DNA of 64,000 nt from Ilyonectria destructans (lineage: Eukaryota; Ascomycota; Sordariomycetes; Hypocreales; Nectriaceae). A program made the translations under genes and the position numbers. The notes beneath the pieces are model-generated. The model saw only the letters and a list, made by a program, of their open reading frames with translations, made no database searches and was not told where the DNA came from. The stretch spans positions 4,588,001-4,652,000 of the forward strand of contig JAHEWK010000001.1 in assembly GCA_020740775.1 (NCBI GenBank). The letters run 5' to 3'. Of this stretch, positions 1-10,013 are shown one piece after another; the first letter of the stretch is position 1; every line of letters starts with the position of its first letter.

Positions 1-51
1 GCGACCGACGACACCGCGAGTCGAGGAACCTGATCCTCATCCCCAGCCACC

Positions 52-2259
52 ATGTCGTTCAGCTTTGGAACCCCGAGCTCGTCGAGCGCGCCTTCGAACA
101 ACACAACAACCTCAGCGCCATCTGCTGGAGGACTGTTTGGGGGTGCCGCTGGCAGTACCGGCTTCTCCTTCGGCCCGGGTGCTAATAACAACACAACTCC
201 CGCCGCTGGCAACGCTGGCGGTTTGTTTGGTCAGCAGAACAGCGCTGCGGCTAAGCCTCCTGGTGGACTATTCGGCGGCGGATCTACGCCGGCCATTTCC
301 TCTGGGACCCCGACCTCATCTGGACCGGGTCTCTTTGGCGGAAACACCTCCACGACTCCAGCGACAGGAGGTCTCTTTGGAGGAGGCGCCGCCTCCACCA
401 CGCCCGCGACATCTGCTCCGGCCAGTGGAGGTATGTTCGGTGGTGCGACCAGCAGCACTGCTCCAGCCAGTGGAGGCCTATTCGGGGGCGCGGGCAACAC
501 AGGCAGCAAGCCGGCATCGAACATGTTTGGCGGTGGTGCCCCCAGCGCTGGCGGTGGTCTGTTCGGCGGCCAGGCCAATGCCAACCAGATTCAAGGAGCG
601 GCCACGACTTCGGCGGCACCTGCGGCGGGTCTCTTCGCCAGCACTGGCAACGGTTTGTTTGGAAACAAAGCTGCCAGCTCGGCCACTGCCCAAGGAGCTA
701 TTCCTGCTACGGCTGCAACTCCTGCAAAGCCCATGTTCCCTCTAGCATCGACCACTCCTGCCGGAGCACCTCCCGCCGGCTCTGCGAAGCCTGCAGGATC
801 CAATTTGTTCCAGAATACCACCGCGCAATCACCAGCGGTATCCAACCTCTTTGGTGGCGGAGCTAAGCCTGCTGCTCCTGCTGCCCAGCCCGGCACAACA
901 GCGCCAACATCGTCAGGTCTCTTTGGCGGTGCTCAGACGAGCACCGCTCCCGCTTCTGGAGGACTCTTTGGCGGCAAACCAGCTGCAACCACCGCTCCCG
1001 CCTCCGGAGGTCTGTTTGGTGGCGCAAATACCGCTACTACTACTACCCAGGCGACTCCGCTGACACAACCTGCTGCTGGTTCGAGTGCGGCGACTCTGTT
1101 TGGTGCTAAGAGCGCGGCGGGCGCAACTTCGGCTCCCGGCTCCGCACCTGCTGGTGGTCTCTTTGGAGGAGCAGCCACTACTTCCGCTCCAGCTACATCT
1201 ATCCCGACAACTGCGGCTGCTGGAGGCTTGTTTGGCGCAAAGCCTACCACAACTGCAGCATCTACAGCCGCTCCGGCTGGCGCTACAACCGCTGGAGCTT
1301 TGTTCGGTGGCGGTGTCAAGGCCACAACCGAGACGAAGCCTGCGGGCGCCCTCTTTGGAACCGCAGCCACGACCCAAGCCCAGACTACTCCGACAACTGC
1401 GACGCCTACGACATCTGCTGCCCCGACCAGTGCCAGTCTGTTCGGCGCCAAGACGACTACGGATGCTTCTAAAGACGCTGCGAAGCCCGCAACTCAGAAC
1501 GGAACTACAAACACGCTGGGTGCTTCTACGACTGGACCAACTTCGCAAATGGCACGACTCAAGAACAAGACCATGGAGGATATTGTGACCCGCTGGGCTT
1601 CAGATCTCTCAAAGTATCAGAAGGAATTCAAGGAGCAGGCCACGACCGTATCGACTTGGGACAGAAACCTGGTGGAAAACGGCGAGAAGATCCAGAAGTT
1701 GTATCTTGATACCTTTGAGGCCGAACGAGCTAGCCACGAGATCGAGCGCCAACTAGCAGCTGTCGAGAGCCAGCAGGATGAGCTTGAGGCCTGGCTAGAC
1801 CGGTATGAGTCTGAGGTCCAGGACATGTTCGCCAAGCAACTTGGCCCTGGCGAGCAGCTAGCAGGCCCTGACCAGGAGCGTGAGAGAACGTACAAGCTCG
1901 CTGAGAAGTTGACGCAGCAGCTGGATGAGAAGTCGCGCGACCTTTCCAAGATGGTGAAGGAGATCAATGACATTTCGGGCACATTGAGCAAGGGTGTCAA
2001 GCCTGAAGACCCTGTAAGTACCGCCCCGGACAAACCAAATGCAAACAGACGCGCTAACGAACCAACGCAGCTGAGCCAGATTGTTCGCGTCCTCAACGGC
2101 CATCTTACGCAGTTGCAGTGGATCGATGCTAATGCCTCGGCCCTGCAAGGCAAGGTGGCGGCAGCCCAGAAGTCGAGCAGCAACCTGGGGAACCACTATG
2201 CTGGTTCGGACAATGATGCGGCAGAGAGCTTCTACCGATCGTACATGGGACGGAGGTGA
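52..2259 (+). CDS. NSP1: Nucleoporin NSP1 (FG-repeat nucleoporin with Nsp1_C coiled coil)
   Basis: Central-channel nucleoporin; in the family it lines the nuclear pore with FG repeats and is anchored by its C-terminal coiled coils in the Nsp1-Nup57-Nup49 and Nup82 complexes. Seen here: residues 1 to about 500 are Ala/Thr/Ser/Pro-rich with many GLFGG-type repeats. From about residue 500 (MARLKNKTMEDIV) to the end there is a charged, heptad-rich domain of the Nsp1_C type (WASDLSKYQKEF, LEAWLDRYESEVQDMF). I infer one intron at 2014-2070 (GTAAGT donor, GCTAAC branch, CGCAG acceptor), so the exons are 52-2013 and 2071-2259, giving 716 residues. The intron is 57 nt, a multiple of three, and has no stop, so retention would add 19 residues inside the coiled coil. 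The ATG at 52 has context CACCATGTC. Only 51 bases of upstream sequence are present. It converges with the IF1 gene. Confidence 0.9.
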   Translation: MSFSFGTPSSSSAPSNNTTTSAPSAGGLFGGAAGSTGFSFGPGANNNTTPAAGNAGGLFGQQNSAAAKPPGGLFGGGSTPAISSGTPTSSGPGLFGGNTSTTPATGGLFGGGAASTTPATSAPASGGMFGGATSSTAPASGGLFGGAGNTGSKPASNMFGGGAPSAGGGLFGGQANANQIQGAATTSAAPAAGLFASTGNGLFGNKAASSATAQGAIPATAATPAKPMFPLASTTPAGAPPAGSAKPAGSNLFQNTTAQSPAVSNLFGGGAKPAAPAAQPGTTAPTSSGLFGGAQTSTAPASGGLFGGKPAATTAPASGGLFGGANTATTTTQATPLTQPAAGSSAATLFGAKSAAGATSAPGSAPAGGLFGGAATTSAPATSIPTTAAAGGLFGAKPTTTAASTAAPAGATTAGALFGGGVKATTETKPAGALFGTAATTQAQTTPTTATPTTSAAPTSASLFGAKTTTDASKDAAKPATQNGTTNTLGASTTGPTSQMARLKNKTMEDIVTRWASDLSKYQKEFKEQATTVSTWDRNLVENGEKIQKLYLDTFEAERASHEIERQLAAVESQQDELEAWLDRYESEVQDMFAKQLGPGEQLAGPDQERERTYKLAEKLTQQLDEKSRDLSKMVKEINDISGTLSKGVKPEDPVSTAPDKPNANRRANEPTQLSQIVRVLNGHLTQLQWIDANASALQGKVAAAQKSSSNLGNHYAGSDNDAAESFYRSYMGRR

Positions 2260-2584
2260 AGCGGGGAGAAGAGCGCTTTGTGTTAGTATTGGAGTTTGGG
2301 AAGGAATACAGGGAACCCCGCAACATGGAGAGATATAAGGCGTGGAGCCAATGTAATGGCCAACACGTTGCAGTGAGAGGGACCGATAGGTTTGCGCACT
2401 CGGGGTGCGATACATAAATGTTCTTGTACACTAGCTTAGACTGTGGAAAGGCAAACTCTGGATGATCTGCCATGTCCTTGATGCGATGTGCTGATGAGTT
2501 GAGGCAATCTCCCTCAACTAGCTTCCCCGCGACCTTGGGTCCCCGAGCTATCCGTTAACGACAATTTGAGGTGTTTGTGAGTTT

Positions 2585-3077
2585 TTAGTTTTGCTCGCCG
2601 CCCTGGCTCTTGGTGATCTCATCACTGTAAGGAGGAGAAGAAGAAAAGGGTCAGCATGGTCTCGAGCTTGGTTGGGGTTGCTGGGGTTTCAATTGGGGAG
2701 GCAGGGTGGGTGGCGTACATGTGCTTGGAGAGGCGGTCGAGGTGGCCCTGCTGCTCGACGAGCTTCTTCTTGAGCTCAATGAGCTTCTCCTTCTCGCGCT
2801 GGCGGATGGCGTAATCCTCGTTGGCCTTCTCCCGTCGCTGGAAGGCGTCGCTGGAAGAATGATCAGCACTGCCCGGGGAGCAATCAATTGCCGGGGTGGG
2901 CAACAAACAATTGCGTCTCTTTGGGGAGGGGATTGGGGAGGGGAAAAGCTCGACTTACCCTGAGCCGCCAGTCTTGGGAGGCGAGCCGGTAGCACCCTCG
3001 GTCATGACGCGGGCGGTGGTGGAGAAGCAGCGGAGGGGACGGGCCACAGCGGCCTGGCGGAAAGATGTTCGAAGCAT
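2585..3077 (-). CDS. INH1: Mitochondrial F1F0-ATPase inhibitor IF1
   Basis: Small matrix protein that binds F1-ATPase at low pH and blocks wasteful ATP hydrolysis. I infer three exons: 3077-2959, 2850-2719 and 2624-2585, giving 96 residues. Seen: an N-terminal presequence rich in Arg/Ser/Ala and without acidic residues (MLRTSFRQAAVARPLRC), then the inhibitory core DAFQRREKANEDYAIRQ and a Lys/Glu/Leu-rich helix (EKLIELKKKLVEQQGHLDRL). Intron 1 is 2958-2851 (GTAAG...TTCCAG). Intron 2 is 2718-2625 (GTACGC...TTACAG) and splits the codon after SKH, so the protein ends HIDEITKSQGGEQN. Reading through intron 2 would replace that tail with an unrelated one. It converges with NSP1 and is divergent from the distant 14-3-3 gene. 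Family assignment is firm; the splice sites are inferred. Confidence 0.9.
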
Positions 3078-4613
3078 GGTTGCGAGAATTGGATGGTGTG
3101 CGGTCGGAGGTTGATGGTTTGGACTGTGTTCTTTGGGTGTGACGATGACGTGGGAGGGTAGTTAAAGGTTGTGAGCGAGCCGGCAAGCAATTGGAGGGAT
3201 GATCTGATTGAGCTCCTGGGGGCTGTCACGGGCACTCTGGGCGTCATAAGCGGGTACCCGGCGCGCTACTGGGTGGAACCGTGGGAGGCGAGGTACCGGC
3301 GTAACGCGGACGACGGGCAGTGGCGGTAAATCCCGGCCGGCTCCGCTTAGGAGCTCGGATCTGGAGGAAAGGCGACGAGGGTTGAATGCGGGCAGCCGAA
3401 CGCAGCCTACGAGCGTCGAGAATTCGAGCAGCCAAGCCCGGGATCGCGTCCTGGGGGTTCCTGGTCGGGGGCCTTGGGTTAGGTGTCAGCCCTGTCGCCT
3501 GTCGCCTGTCGGTTGGGTTTTCTTGGTCTGTGGTTTCTGCCGAGTACGGGGATTCTACGACAGCCGGGAGTGAAGTCCCTTCTTTGTTGAATTGGCTGGG
3601 GGTGACATGACGGCTTCACTTGAACGGTTGGCGCCACAAGCTCGAGATGGGAGCTTGCACGGCTAGCGCTCCGTACCACGTTGCTACCTACCTACTCTGC
3701 AAACCTCGTCCCGTGACAGTGCGGGTGGCGTGAACCCGGCTGCAAATGACGAAAAAAAGGGCTCGGCCATGAGCGAGGCAGCAAGGTGAAGGCAGACATC
3801 ACGAGATCGTGGGCGCACGTCCGCAGACAAGGAAGTTGGGCTGCGCGGGGTCGTTAGGGATCGGCCGAGAGTTCTATCTCCTTTGATGGCATGTCGCCCA
3901 ACGCTCGACAAATCTCCCACGCAGAGTGAGACAGGTAGTTGGGGAATTGTCTCTTGACAGGCACCGAGTCGTACAGCAGTGTCAAAAGCGAAACACCCAA
4001 CCATTAATGCTAAGGAAGCAGGATCAGGCGCACTGGAGCCAACATCCATCTAATCAGATAGGTAGGTAGGTACGGATAACAAAGACGAGACAAAACAGGC
4101 GATTGCACGCCCAATTACATAGTACGACACTCTCCTCAAAGCCATGTGGCTGGGACTCTACGGGAGAGTGAGTGGTGCAGCAGCCAAGGCACGCGGCGCA
4201 GGCACAGGAAGAAAGAAACGAAAGAGTGGGCGGCATGAAACACCAGGCTGCGAGTGAATCCGGGTGGTGTCTGGTGTCGCGGCGAGTCGCAGAGACAAAA
4301 CAAGGACAGGGCGGGAGATTGACTGGGGATGACTCAATGCGGGACTGGGCCTCTAGCTGCCTGTGCCTCCCCGAAGCCTTCAATGCCTTGGTACGGCCGT
4401 GTTTTGGGGTGAATGATGGGGGGCCACGGGCGGGCCATGGGCGGGATGGATGGAGGGTACATACCAGCCGGCCGGACGCATGACGACAATGATGATGATG
4501 ACGATATGGAGGGACTTCCTCTCCCTTCCTCTCCCTTCCCTGCTGCTGCGTCGTTGCGTTGTTGCGTCGTTTCGTCGTTTGGTTCGTTCGTACCCACCCC
4601 CACCGCGGGCACG

Positions 4614-4880
4614 CACACACACACACTCTGACTCCTGTGACACAACGCACAACACGACACAACACAGAGCACAAACACACGGCCGTCGCCCACGCACAGC
4701 CATTGAAACGGCTTCCCGTCCCCAGTGTTCAGATTGAGGTCAAATCAGGGTCGTTTTGGTATTTCAAATCTAAGGTCCTTTGCGTTGGACGAGTGGGATT
4801 GGGATATCATTGCACGCCTCGTGGGAGCCCTAATAAGCAAACCAGCAGGCAGGCAGGCAGGGAGGCAGGCAGACAGGCAA
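4614..4880. repeat. Microsatellite cluster: CA run and GGCA units
   Basis: A CACACA run occurs at 4614-4627. Tandem GGCA/GGCAGG units occur at 4844-4880. Both lie in the non-coding region upstream of the 14-3-3 gene, and I see no mobile-element ends around them. Confidence 0.6.
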
Positions 4881-5953
4881 ACCAAGCCAAAGGCGATGAT
4901 GAATTAGTGGCCTTGCAGCGGGTGGATACAGGAGGCTCAGCGCTTGAAAGGAGCCTCGATCATCACATCCACTTGGGCTGCCTCTGGATCCCCCCGATCG
5001 GTAGGTACCTACCTTACCAGTGCCTGGCCGGGTCACTGAAACCGCGTCCGTCCAGGCTGTACTGTACTGGGCTGTTCCGCACCTCCTTGCCTGTACCTGA
5101 GGTAGACGGCTGCGCTGCTGTAGCACGGGGAGAGCTGTGCGGAGGGGGAGCTGTTCCAATGGTGCTGGTGCTGGTGCTGGGGCCACCTCGCCTCCTCTCG
5201 TTCCCCCTCCCTCCCCTCCACCCCTGATTCCGTCAGGTACCATTCAAGTAGCTGCATTATCTGCAGCTGTGCATGCCACGCAAAGTTCAGGGCGAGCAAG
5301 CAAGGTGAGGGACCAGAAGGACGATCTCGGTGACCACTCAGATACCTCTGCTTGCACGTGAGACTCCAAGTGGGATCCCATTCCACACCCCGAGCAAAAC
5401 ACAACCGCGGATTGGGCGATCCGGGGCGTGCATAACAGCGACGGGCGCCCTGGGTGAGCCACTCCCACGCACTCACTCGCCGCTCGCCGCACCGCCAGTG
5501 GCCACCTCACCCTGTCCCCCAGCCCGTCCCCAGCCCGTCCCAGCCTGGTCCCCCAAGTCCCAAGTCCCAAGTCCCCCTCGCTGGGCCGCCCCTCAGCCGC
5601 CGCTGTACGTGCCGCCCTGCCCTGGACCGCCCTGTCCCAAGGTACCTATAGGTACGTAGAGCCCCTTGAGCCCCCCCAAATGCCCCTTCTCAATTTCCAT
5701 CCATCCACGTTTTCGCTCGTCAACCAACTTGCCCAATCCCCCAACAACCCCGAAGCCCCGACTTGACTGACCACTGACCTACTGACCTACTGTACGCTCC
5801 TCCTGCTCCTGCTCCTGTTCCTGCTTGCATCCACCTCCATCGCATCTCCGCCGTCCCGCAAAACTGATTCTTCCTCTCAGACCGCCGTCGCAACTGTTTT
5901 TCCCTCCCCATCTCCGATCTCTCTCTTTCCTTCTCTAACATCCACGACTCCCG

Positions 5954-6495
5954 GTACGTACGTCGCCGCCCCTTCTCGCAGCAGGAGTGCTGTTGTGCTG
6001 TGTTGTTGTTGTGCCTCCTTACCCCCCCTCTGTCGTCATTGCCCCCCAGGGCAAAAGCGAACACGCATCTCCCCTCCCTCCTCTTTGCCTTCCAACGGAC
6101 GCCTGAACCACCGCGATTCCTCGCCTGCTTCGTCGTCGACGCTCCTGAGACGCCCCGTCGCTGCTCCATTGCCGCTCGTCGTTGCCCTCGCGCCCTGCCA
6201 GGAGGTGTCATCGAACCCCGCCACCGACGGACGGGCCAGGAGCGGGGAGCCTCACCGAGTCGTCGTCGTGTCGTCCACCTCCGATTTGCCCACGCGCAAG
6301 GCGCATCTCTCTCTTCCCTCGTCCATCGTTTTCTGCAACGCCATTTCTTCCTGCCGTCTTCACCCTGTCGCAATCGCACCTGTTTTGATCCTTTTACCTT
6401 GCTTGCGCCCGCCGCTCGTCCTTCTCGTCACCGTGCCTTACCGCCTCTCTGACAATCCACAACCACCCCCTTACTAACTCGTCACCCGAATCTAG
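5954..6495 (+). other. Putative 5'-UTR intron of the 14-3-3 gene
   Basis: A clear branch-like TTACTAAC at 6471-6478 is followed by a TCTAG acceptor ending at 6495, only 14 bases before the start codon. The best donor I can see is GTACGT at 5954. The acceptor side is convincing; the donor position is a guess. Removing this stretch would leave a short leader. Confidence 0.4.
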
Positions 6496-6509
6496 TCAAC
6501 ACCGCCAAA

Positions 6510-7576
6510 ATGGGTAACGATGATGCTGTCTATCTTGCCAAGCTCGCTGAGCAGGCTGAGCGCTACGAGGGTATGTCATAACTCCAATCTCGGCCTTGTG
6601 TGCTGGTGTTTTTTTCGGGGGGTTCCTCGCGCTGACCCGGTGCGCGTCCACAGAGATGGTCGAGAACATGAAGATTGTCGCCTCTGAGGACCGCGATCTC
6701 ACCGTCGAGGAGCGAAACCTCCTCTCCGTCGCCTACAAGAACGTCATTGGTGCCCGCCGTGCGTCCTGGAGAATAGTCACTTCCATCGAGCAGAAGGAGG
6801 AGTCCAAGGGCAACTCGTCCCAAGTCACCCTGATCAAGGAGTACCGACAGAAGATCGAGGCCGAGCTTGCCAAGATCTGCGACGATATCCTCGAGGTCCT
6901 CGACCAGCACCTTATCCCCTCCGCCAAGTCTGGCGAGTCCAAGGTCTTCTACCACAAGATGTGCGAACCAACCGCCTTGTCCCCTTTGTTCTGCGTCCCG
7001 ACGACTAAAACATGATAACAGGAAGGGTGACTACCACCGTTACCTCGCTGAGTTCGCCATTGGCGACCGCCGCAAGGACTCCGCCGACAAGTCCCTCGAG
7101 GCCTACAAGGCTGCTACTGAGGTTGCCCAGACCGAGCTGCCCCCTACCCACCCCATCCGCCTGGGTCTTGCCCTGAACTTCTCCGTCTTCTACTACGAGA
7201 TCCTCAACGCCCCCGACCAGGCTTGCCACCTTGCCAAGCAGGCCTTTGATGATGCCATTGCCGGTATGTTTCACAGCCACGATTCTCTGCATATCAATAG
7301 ACTGACTTGGATATCGCAGAACTTGATACCCTGAGCGAGGAGAGCTACAAGGACTCCACCCTCATCATGCAGCTCCTCCGCGACAACCTCGTATGTTCCC
7401 GATTCCCTTATCGATCGTCAATTACCAGTGAGCTAACATGTGGAAACCAGACTCTCTGGACCTCTTCCGAGGCCGAGACCGCCCCCAGTGGCCAGGCTGA
7501 TGCCCCCAAGGAGGATGCCGCCGCCCCTGCCGCTGAGGCTCCCGCCCCCGCTGAGGAGCCCAAGGCTGCCGAGTAA
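6510..7576 (+). CDS. 14-3-3 family protein
   Basis: Phosphoserine/phosphothreonine-binding dimeric adaptor of the BMH1/BMH2 type. I infer five exons: 6510-6570, 6654-6960, 7022-7263, 7320-7390 and 7451-7576, giving 268 residues, the usual length. Seen: the N-terminal dimerisation helix ([19 protein letters not shown]), the signature [33 protein letters not shown], the [14 protein letters not shown] segment lining the groove, and [20 protein letters not shown] followed by LLRDNLTLW. The C-terminus is an acidic Ala/Pro/Glu tail, as in fungal members. Every intron begins GT and ends AG and the phases agree. The ATG at 6510 has context CAAAATGG. The long upstream region and probable leader intron suggest strong, regulated expression. 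It converges with DPH4. Confidence 0.95.
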
Positions 7577-8051
7577 ATTGACAATTATCAATTATGATGA
7601 CTCTATGCAGGTTTCGGGCAGGCTGGTGTCTACGGAGTGGACGGAAGACCTCGTTTTTGATCAAGAGCTTCGGCATCGTTTCGGTACACACAGAAGCACC
7701 ATGGAGGGGCTGACTTTTTTCCCCCAACGGAATGGCAAGGAGGCCGAAAGAAGAGCATTTTGGAGGTTCTGCTTTAGACTCTAATGCGTGACCGTCTGGA
7801 CAAATAAAAATACTAAAATTGCTTTCAATACATCAAGATAATACCTTGCAACGTGCTGCGTTTGTTGTTGTTGTTGCTCCGATTTCTACCCGCCAAAGGC
7901 GGGGGAGGGGCAGTCTGTTACTCAACGATATATAAGCAGGGCAATTAGTCAACATGACTTGGCACTTGGCTGGGCCATCATAGACGGGATTGGTGGAGTG
8001 TATCTAATCATCACAGTACATACGGGTTTTAAGGCCAGGCACAGGTAAGGA
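7577..8051. other. 3' intergenic region between convergent 14-3-3 and DPH4 genes
   Basis: No coding frame is seen. An AATAAA at 7803-7808 lies about 230 bases past the 14-3-3 stop and may serve as its polyadenylation signal. A short GTT repeat lies near 7860-7876. Confidence 0.5.
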
Positions 8052-8594
8052 TCAACTTTTCTCTTTGGCTGTAGGTTCTGGCACCTCATCGTCGTCGACG
8101 ACAGCAAAGTGCACTCTAAGCCACAAACTACAGTCCAAGCACGCCACCACAAGCTCGCCCTCATCCCCCACCTCCTCCAGGTCGGTCTCCCGGAAGATAT
8201 AACTACGGTCGTTTCCGCAGCGGCAGGGCCGATACCAGCACTCTTCCGCGTCGTCGTACGCCAGATCGTCCAAGTCGACGTTCTCAACACCCGTCTGGAA
8301 CGTGGCGTCGCGGCTCTGGGCGTTGGCTGCGGGGCGGGAGACTCGCAGGGCCGTGTCGTAAGCGGCGCGGGAAGAGCGGCTGGAGAGGACGGTAAGGGCG
8401 GTGGTGATTTGGTCGATGGTGAAGGAAGTTAAGGCTGGCGAGGCAGAGACTTTGTCGGGGTGGTTGCGCAGCAGGGCGCGGTGGTAGGCGCGCTTAATGA
8501 GGGCCGTGGGGTCGTGCTGGGTGTCGATGAGGGTGGGCGTGAGATTCAGGACTTGGTAGTGCGTGACCCCATCGACGGGTTGTGTGGCCGCCAT
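8052..8594 (-). CDS. DPH4: Diphthamide biosynthesis J-protein DPH4 (CSL zinc finger)
   Basis: Single-exon protein of 180 residues. The family supplies electrons or iron to the Dph1-Dph2 radical enzyme in diphthamide modification of elongation factor 2, acting in the cytosol. Seen: an N-terminal J domain at about residues 10-80 (HYQVLNLTP, IKRAYHRALLRNHPDK with the HPD motif), then a CSL-type zinc-binding domain with CRCG and CLDCS cysteine pairs (CWYRPCRCG ... VVACLDCSLWLRVHF). The order of J domain followed by CSL finger defines DPH4. The start codon at 8594 begins MAATQPVDGVTHYQVL, directly before the J domain. It lies downstream of mL59 on the same strand. Expression control is not evident. 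Confidence 0.92.
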   Translation of the reverse strand: MAATQPVDGVTHYQVLNLTPTLIDTQHDPTALIKRAYHRALLRNHPDKVSASPALTSFTIDQITTALTVLSSRSSRAAYDTALRVSRPAANAQSRDATFQTGVENVDLDDLAYDDAEECWYRPCRCGNDRSYIFRETDLEEVGDEGELVVACLDCSLWLRVHFAVVDDDEVPEPTAKEKS

Positions 8595-9060
8595 GGTGAG
8601 TGAGAGCAGTCGACTCAGGTATATATATTAGGGAGCTCATATCCCGGATGAGAGGACGGCGCTGGCTCCGGATGTCGAGATGTGGAATTCTCAAGCTTTG
8701 GATGCGTTTGGTATCACGTGATACATTGAGTTGTGCGGGAAGCTGATGGAGGAAGCTGTTTACATGGGACATGATGTATCGAGAAGAGAGCCTCTAGTAA
8801 AAGGCATTTGGATTTCTCTAGGCTTATAATTGCCTCCATCAGGATGTTCATGTTGGCCTGAGCTACCAAACCCGGCCATCCGTGAGGGGGTATGCATTCG
8901 TGTCTATCATTCAAGCGAATCGGATAAAGGCCATCGTATCCAGGCAATGCGTCGTAGAAATCTTTTGACAAGACGTTCGTAGAGATTCTTGTACATAGAA
9001 ATACATGGTACATGTACAGGTGCGCCAAAGCAGTTTTTGTCCATTCCCTCATCGCTCTCT
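8595..9060. other. Intergenic region upstream of DPH4
   Basis: 466 bases between the DPH4 start and the mL59 stop on the same strand. No coding frame or RNA gene is supported. It must hold the DPH4 promoter and the mL59 3' end. Confidence 0.5.
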
Positions 9061-9673
9061 TTATTTCGGGAACTTGGTCCAGCCGTGCTTGCCAGTCTGC
9101 GAATTGTCAGTTAGCATTGCGAACCGAATGATCAGATATATCATTCGCAGATTTGAACTTGCCTTTTTCCAGGCCTTGATGAGCTTGGGCATATCCAGCA
9201 TGGCCTTTCTTCGCTTCTCCATCCTGGTTCATAGTTAGCCATGGCCACTCCAACAAAGTCCGCAGCCTCTCAGCTGCGGCATGGTCCACGTACTTGGCAA
9301 TCATGTGTCGCTCGTGGATGTGACCCTTGACCTTCTGTCCCACACCGGTACCCTTGACTCTCAATCCGTGCTCAACGCGATGGGCCAGGCGGTACTCGGT
9401 GCCCTTGCGTGTCTCGGGCAGCAGCTCCTCGATGCCGTGCTCCCGCGCCATCTTGACCAGCTCCGCCTGCCGGCGCTGCGAGTACACGGGGTCCTGCCAT
9501 CGGCCCGTCACGGGGTGCTTGTAGAATCGGAAGGGGTTCGCCCGGGACTCCTGGTAGTGCGTCTTGGGGGCGGCCTCGGGGAGGATGGCGGGCGGCGGGT
9601 AGCGGGCGAAGAAGCGCTGCAGCGGCGCGGGCAGCGACTTGGCGAGCTGGATGTAGTGCGACGGGGAAGCCAT
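9061..9673 (-). CDS. MRPL25: Mitochondrial large ribosomal subunit protein mL59 (MRPL25)
   Basis: Fungal-specific protein of the mitochondrial large ribosomal subunit. The N-terminal half matches the family: FFARYPPPAILPE, ANPFRFYKHPVTGRWQDP, YSQRRQAELVKMAREHG. I infer three exons: 9673-9294, 9223-9163 and 9096-9061, giving 158 residues. Intron 1 (9293-9224) runs from GTACGT through a GGCTAAC branch to ACCAG. Removing it joins HMIAK to the Lys/Arg-rich helix MEKRRKAMLDMPKLIKAWK. Intron 2 (9162-9097) begins GCAAGT, a GC donor, with TGCTAAC and CGCAG downstream. It gives the basic tail KTGKHGWTKFPK. Without these introns the frame runs on into non-conserved residues. It is divergent from PRP28 with 340 bases between the starts. 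Confidence 0.88.
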
Positions 9674-10013
9674 GGTGCTTAGGGGGCGCCGCGGCCGGTC
9701 AATCGCACGTCCTGTGGGCGGTAGTTGGCGGGTAGTTCGGAGGTGGTGACGGAACGACTGAGCTCGATGTTTCTCGAGGCTGCGACCTCAGGTTTTCCGA
9801 CCCTGTCAATTGTGGTCCCACCCGGTATCAGGCAGCTCCTGATTGGCTGCTGCGTGACAACCTCCAACTCTTATTTCCACAGCCTCGCCAACTCTCGTCG
9901 TGCCTGCCCCAGAACAAGCTTTCCAAGAACCATACAAATTCTTGCGCCCCCGGGATTGTGGTGATTCTTTCTTTTACTCCTCCGTGCTCCATCCCGACCA
10001 GGCGACAACCAAC
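9674..10013. promoter_or_regulatory. Divergent promoter region, mL59 / PRP28
   Basis: 340 bases separate the two start codons, so both promoters and leaders must lie here. I see no obvious TATA box or tandem repeat. The assignment rests on gene orientation only. Confidence 0.5.

Larger units (their letters stand above)
3078..6509. other. Long intergenic region between divergent IF1 and 14-3-3 genes
   Basis: About 3.4 kb with no coding frame I can support. It holds short tandem repeats: a CA run at 4614-4627 and GGCA units at 4844-4880. From about 5760 to 6490 the + strand is strongly pyrimidine-rich, as is common upstream of highly expressed fungal genes. The proximal part probably contains the 14-3-3 promoter, 5' leader and a leader intron. 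Confidence 0.5.

Noticed and set aside
913..1548. Long minus-strand frames opposite NSP1
   Set aside because: They are shadows of the GC-rich FG-repeat coding sequence; Arg/Ser/Cys-rich composition without domains.
4054..5227. Several 100-220 codon frames on both strands upstream of the 14-3-3 gene
   Set aside because: They consist of translated microsatellites and Arg/His/Pro-rich sequence and overlap one another; no motif and no conservation-like pattern.
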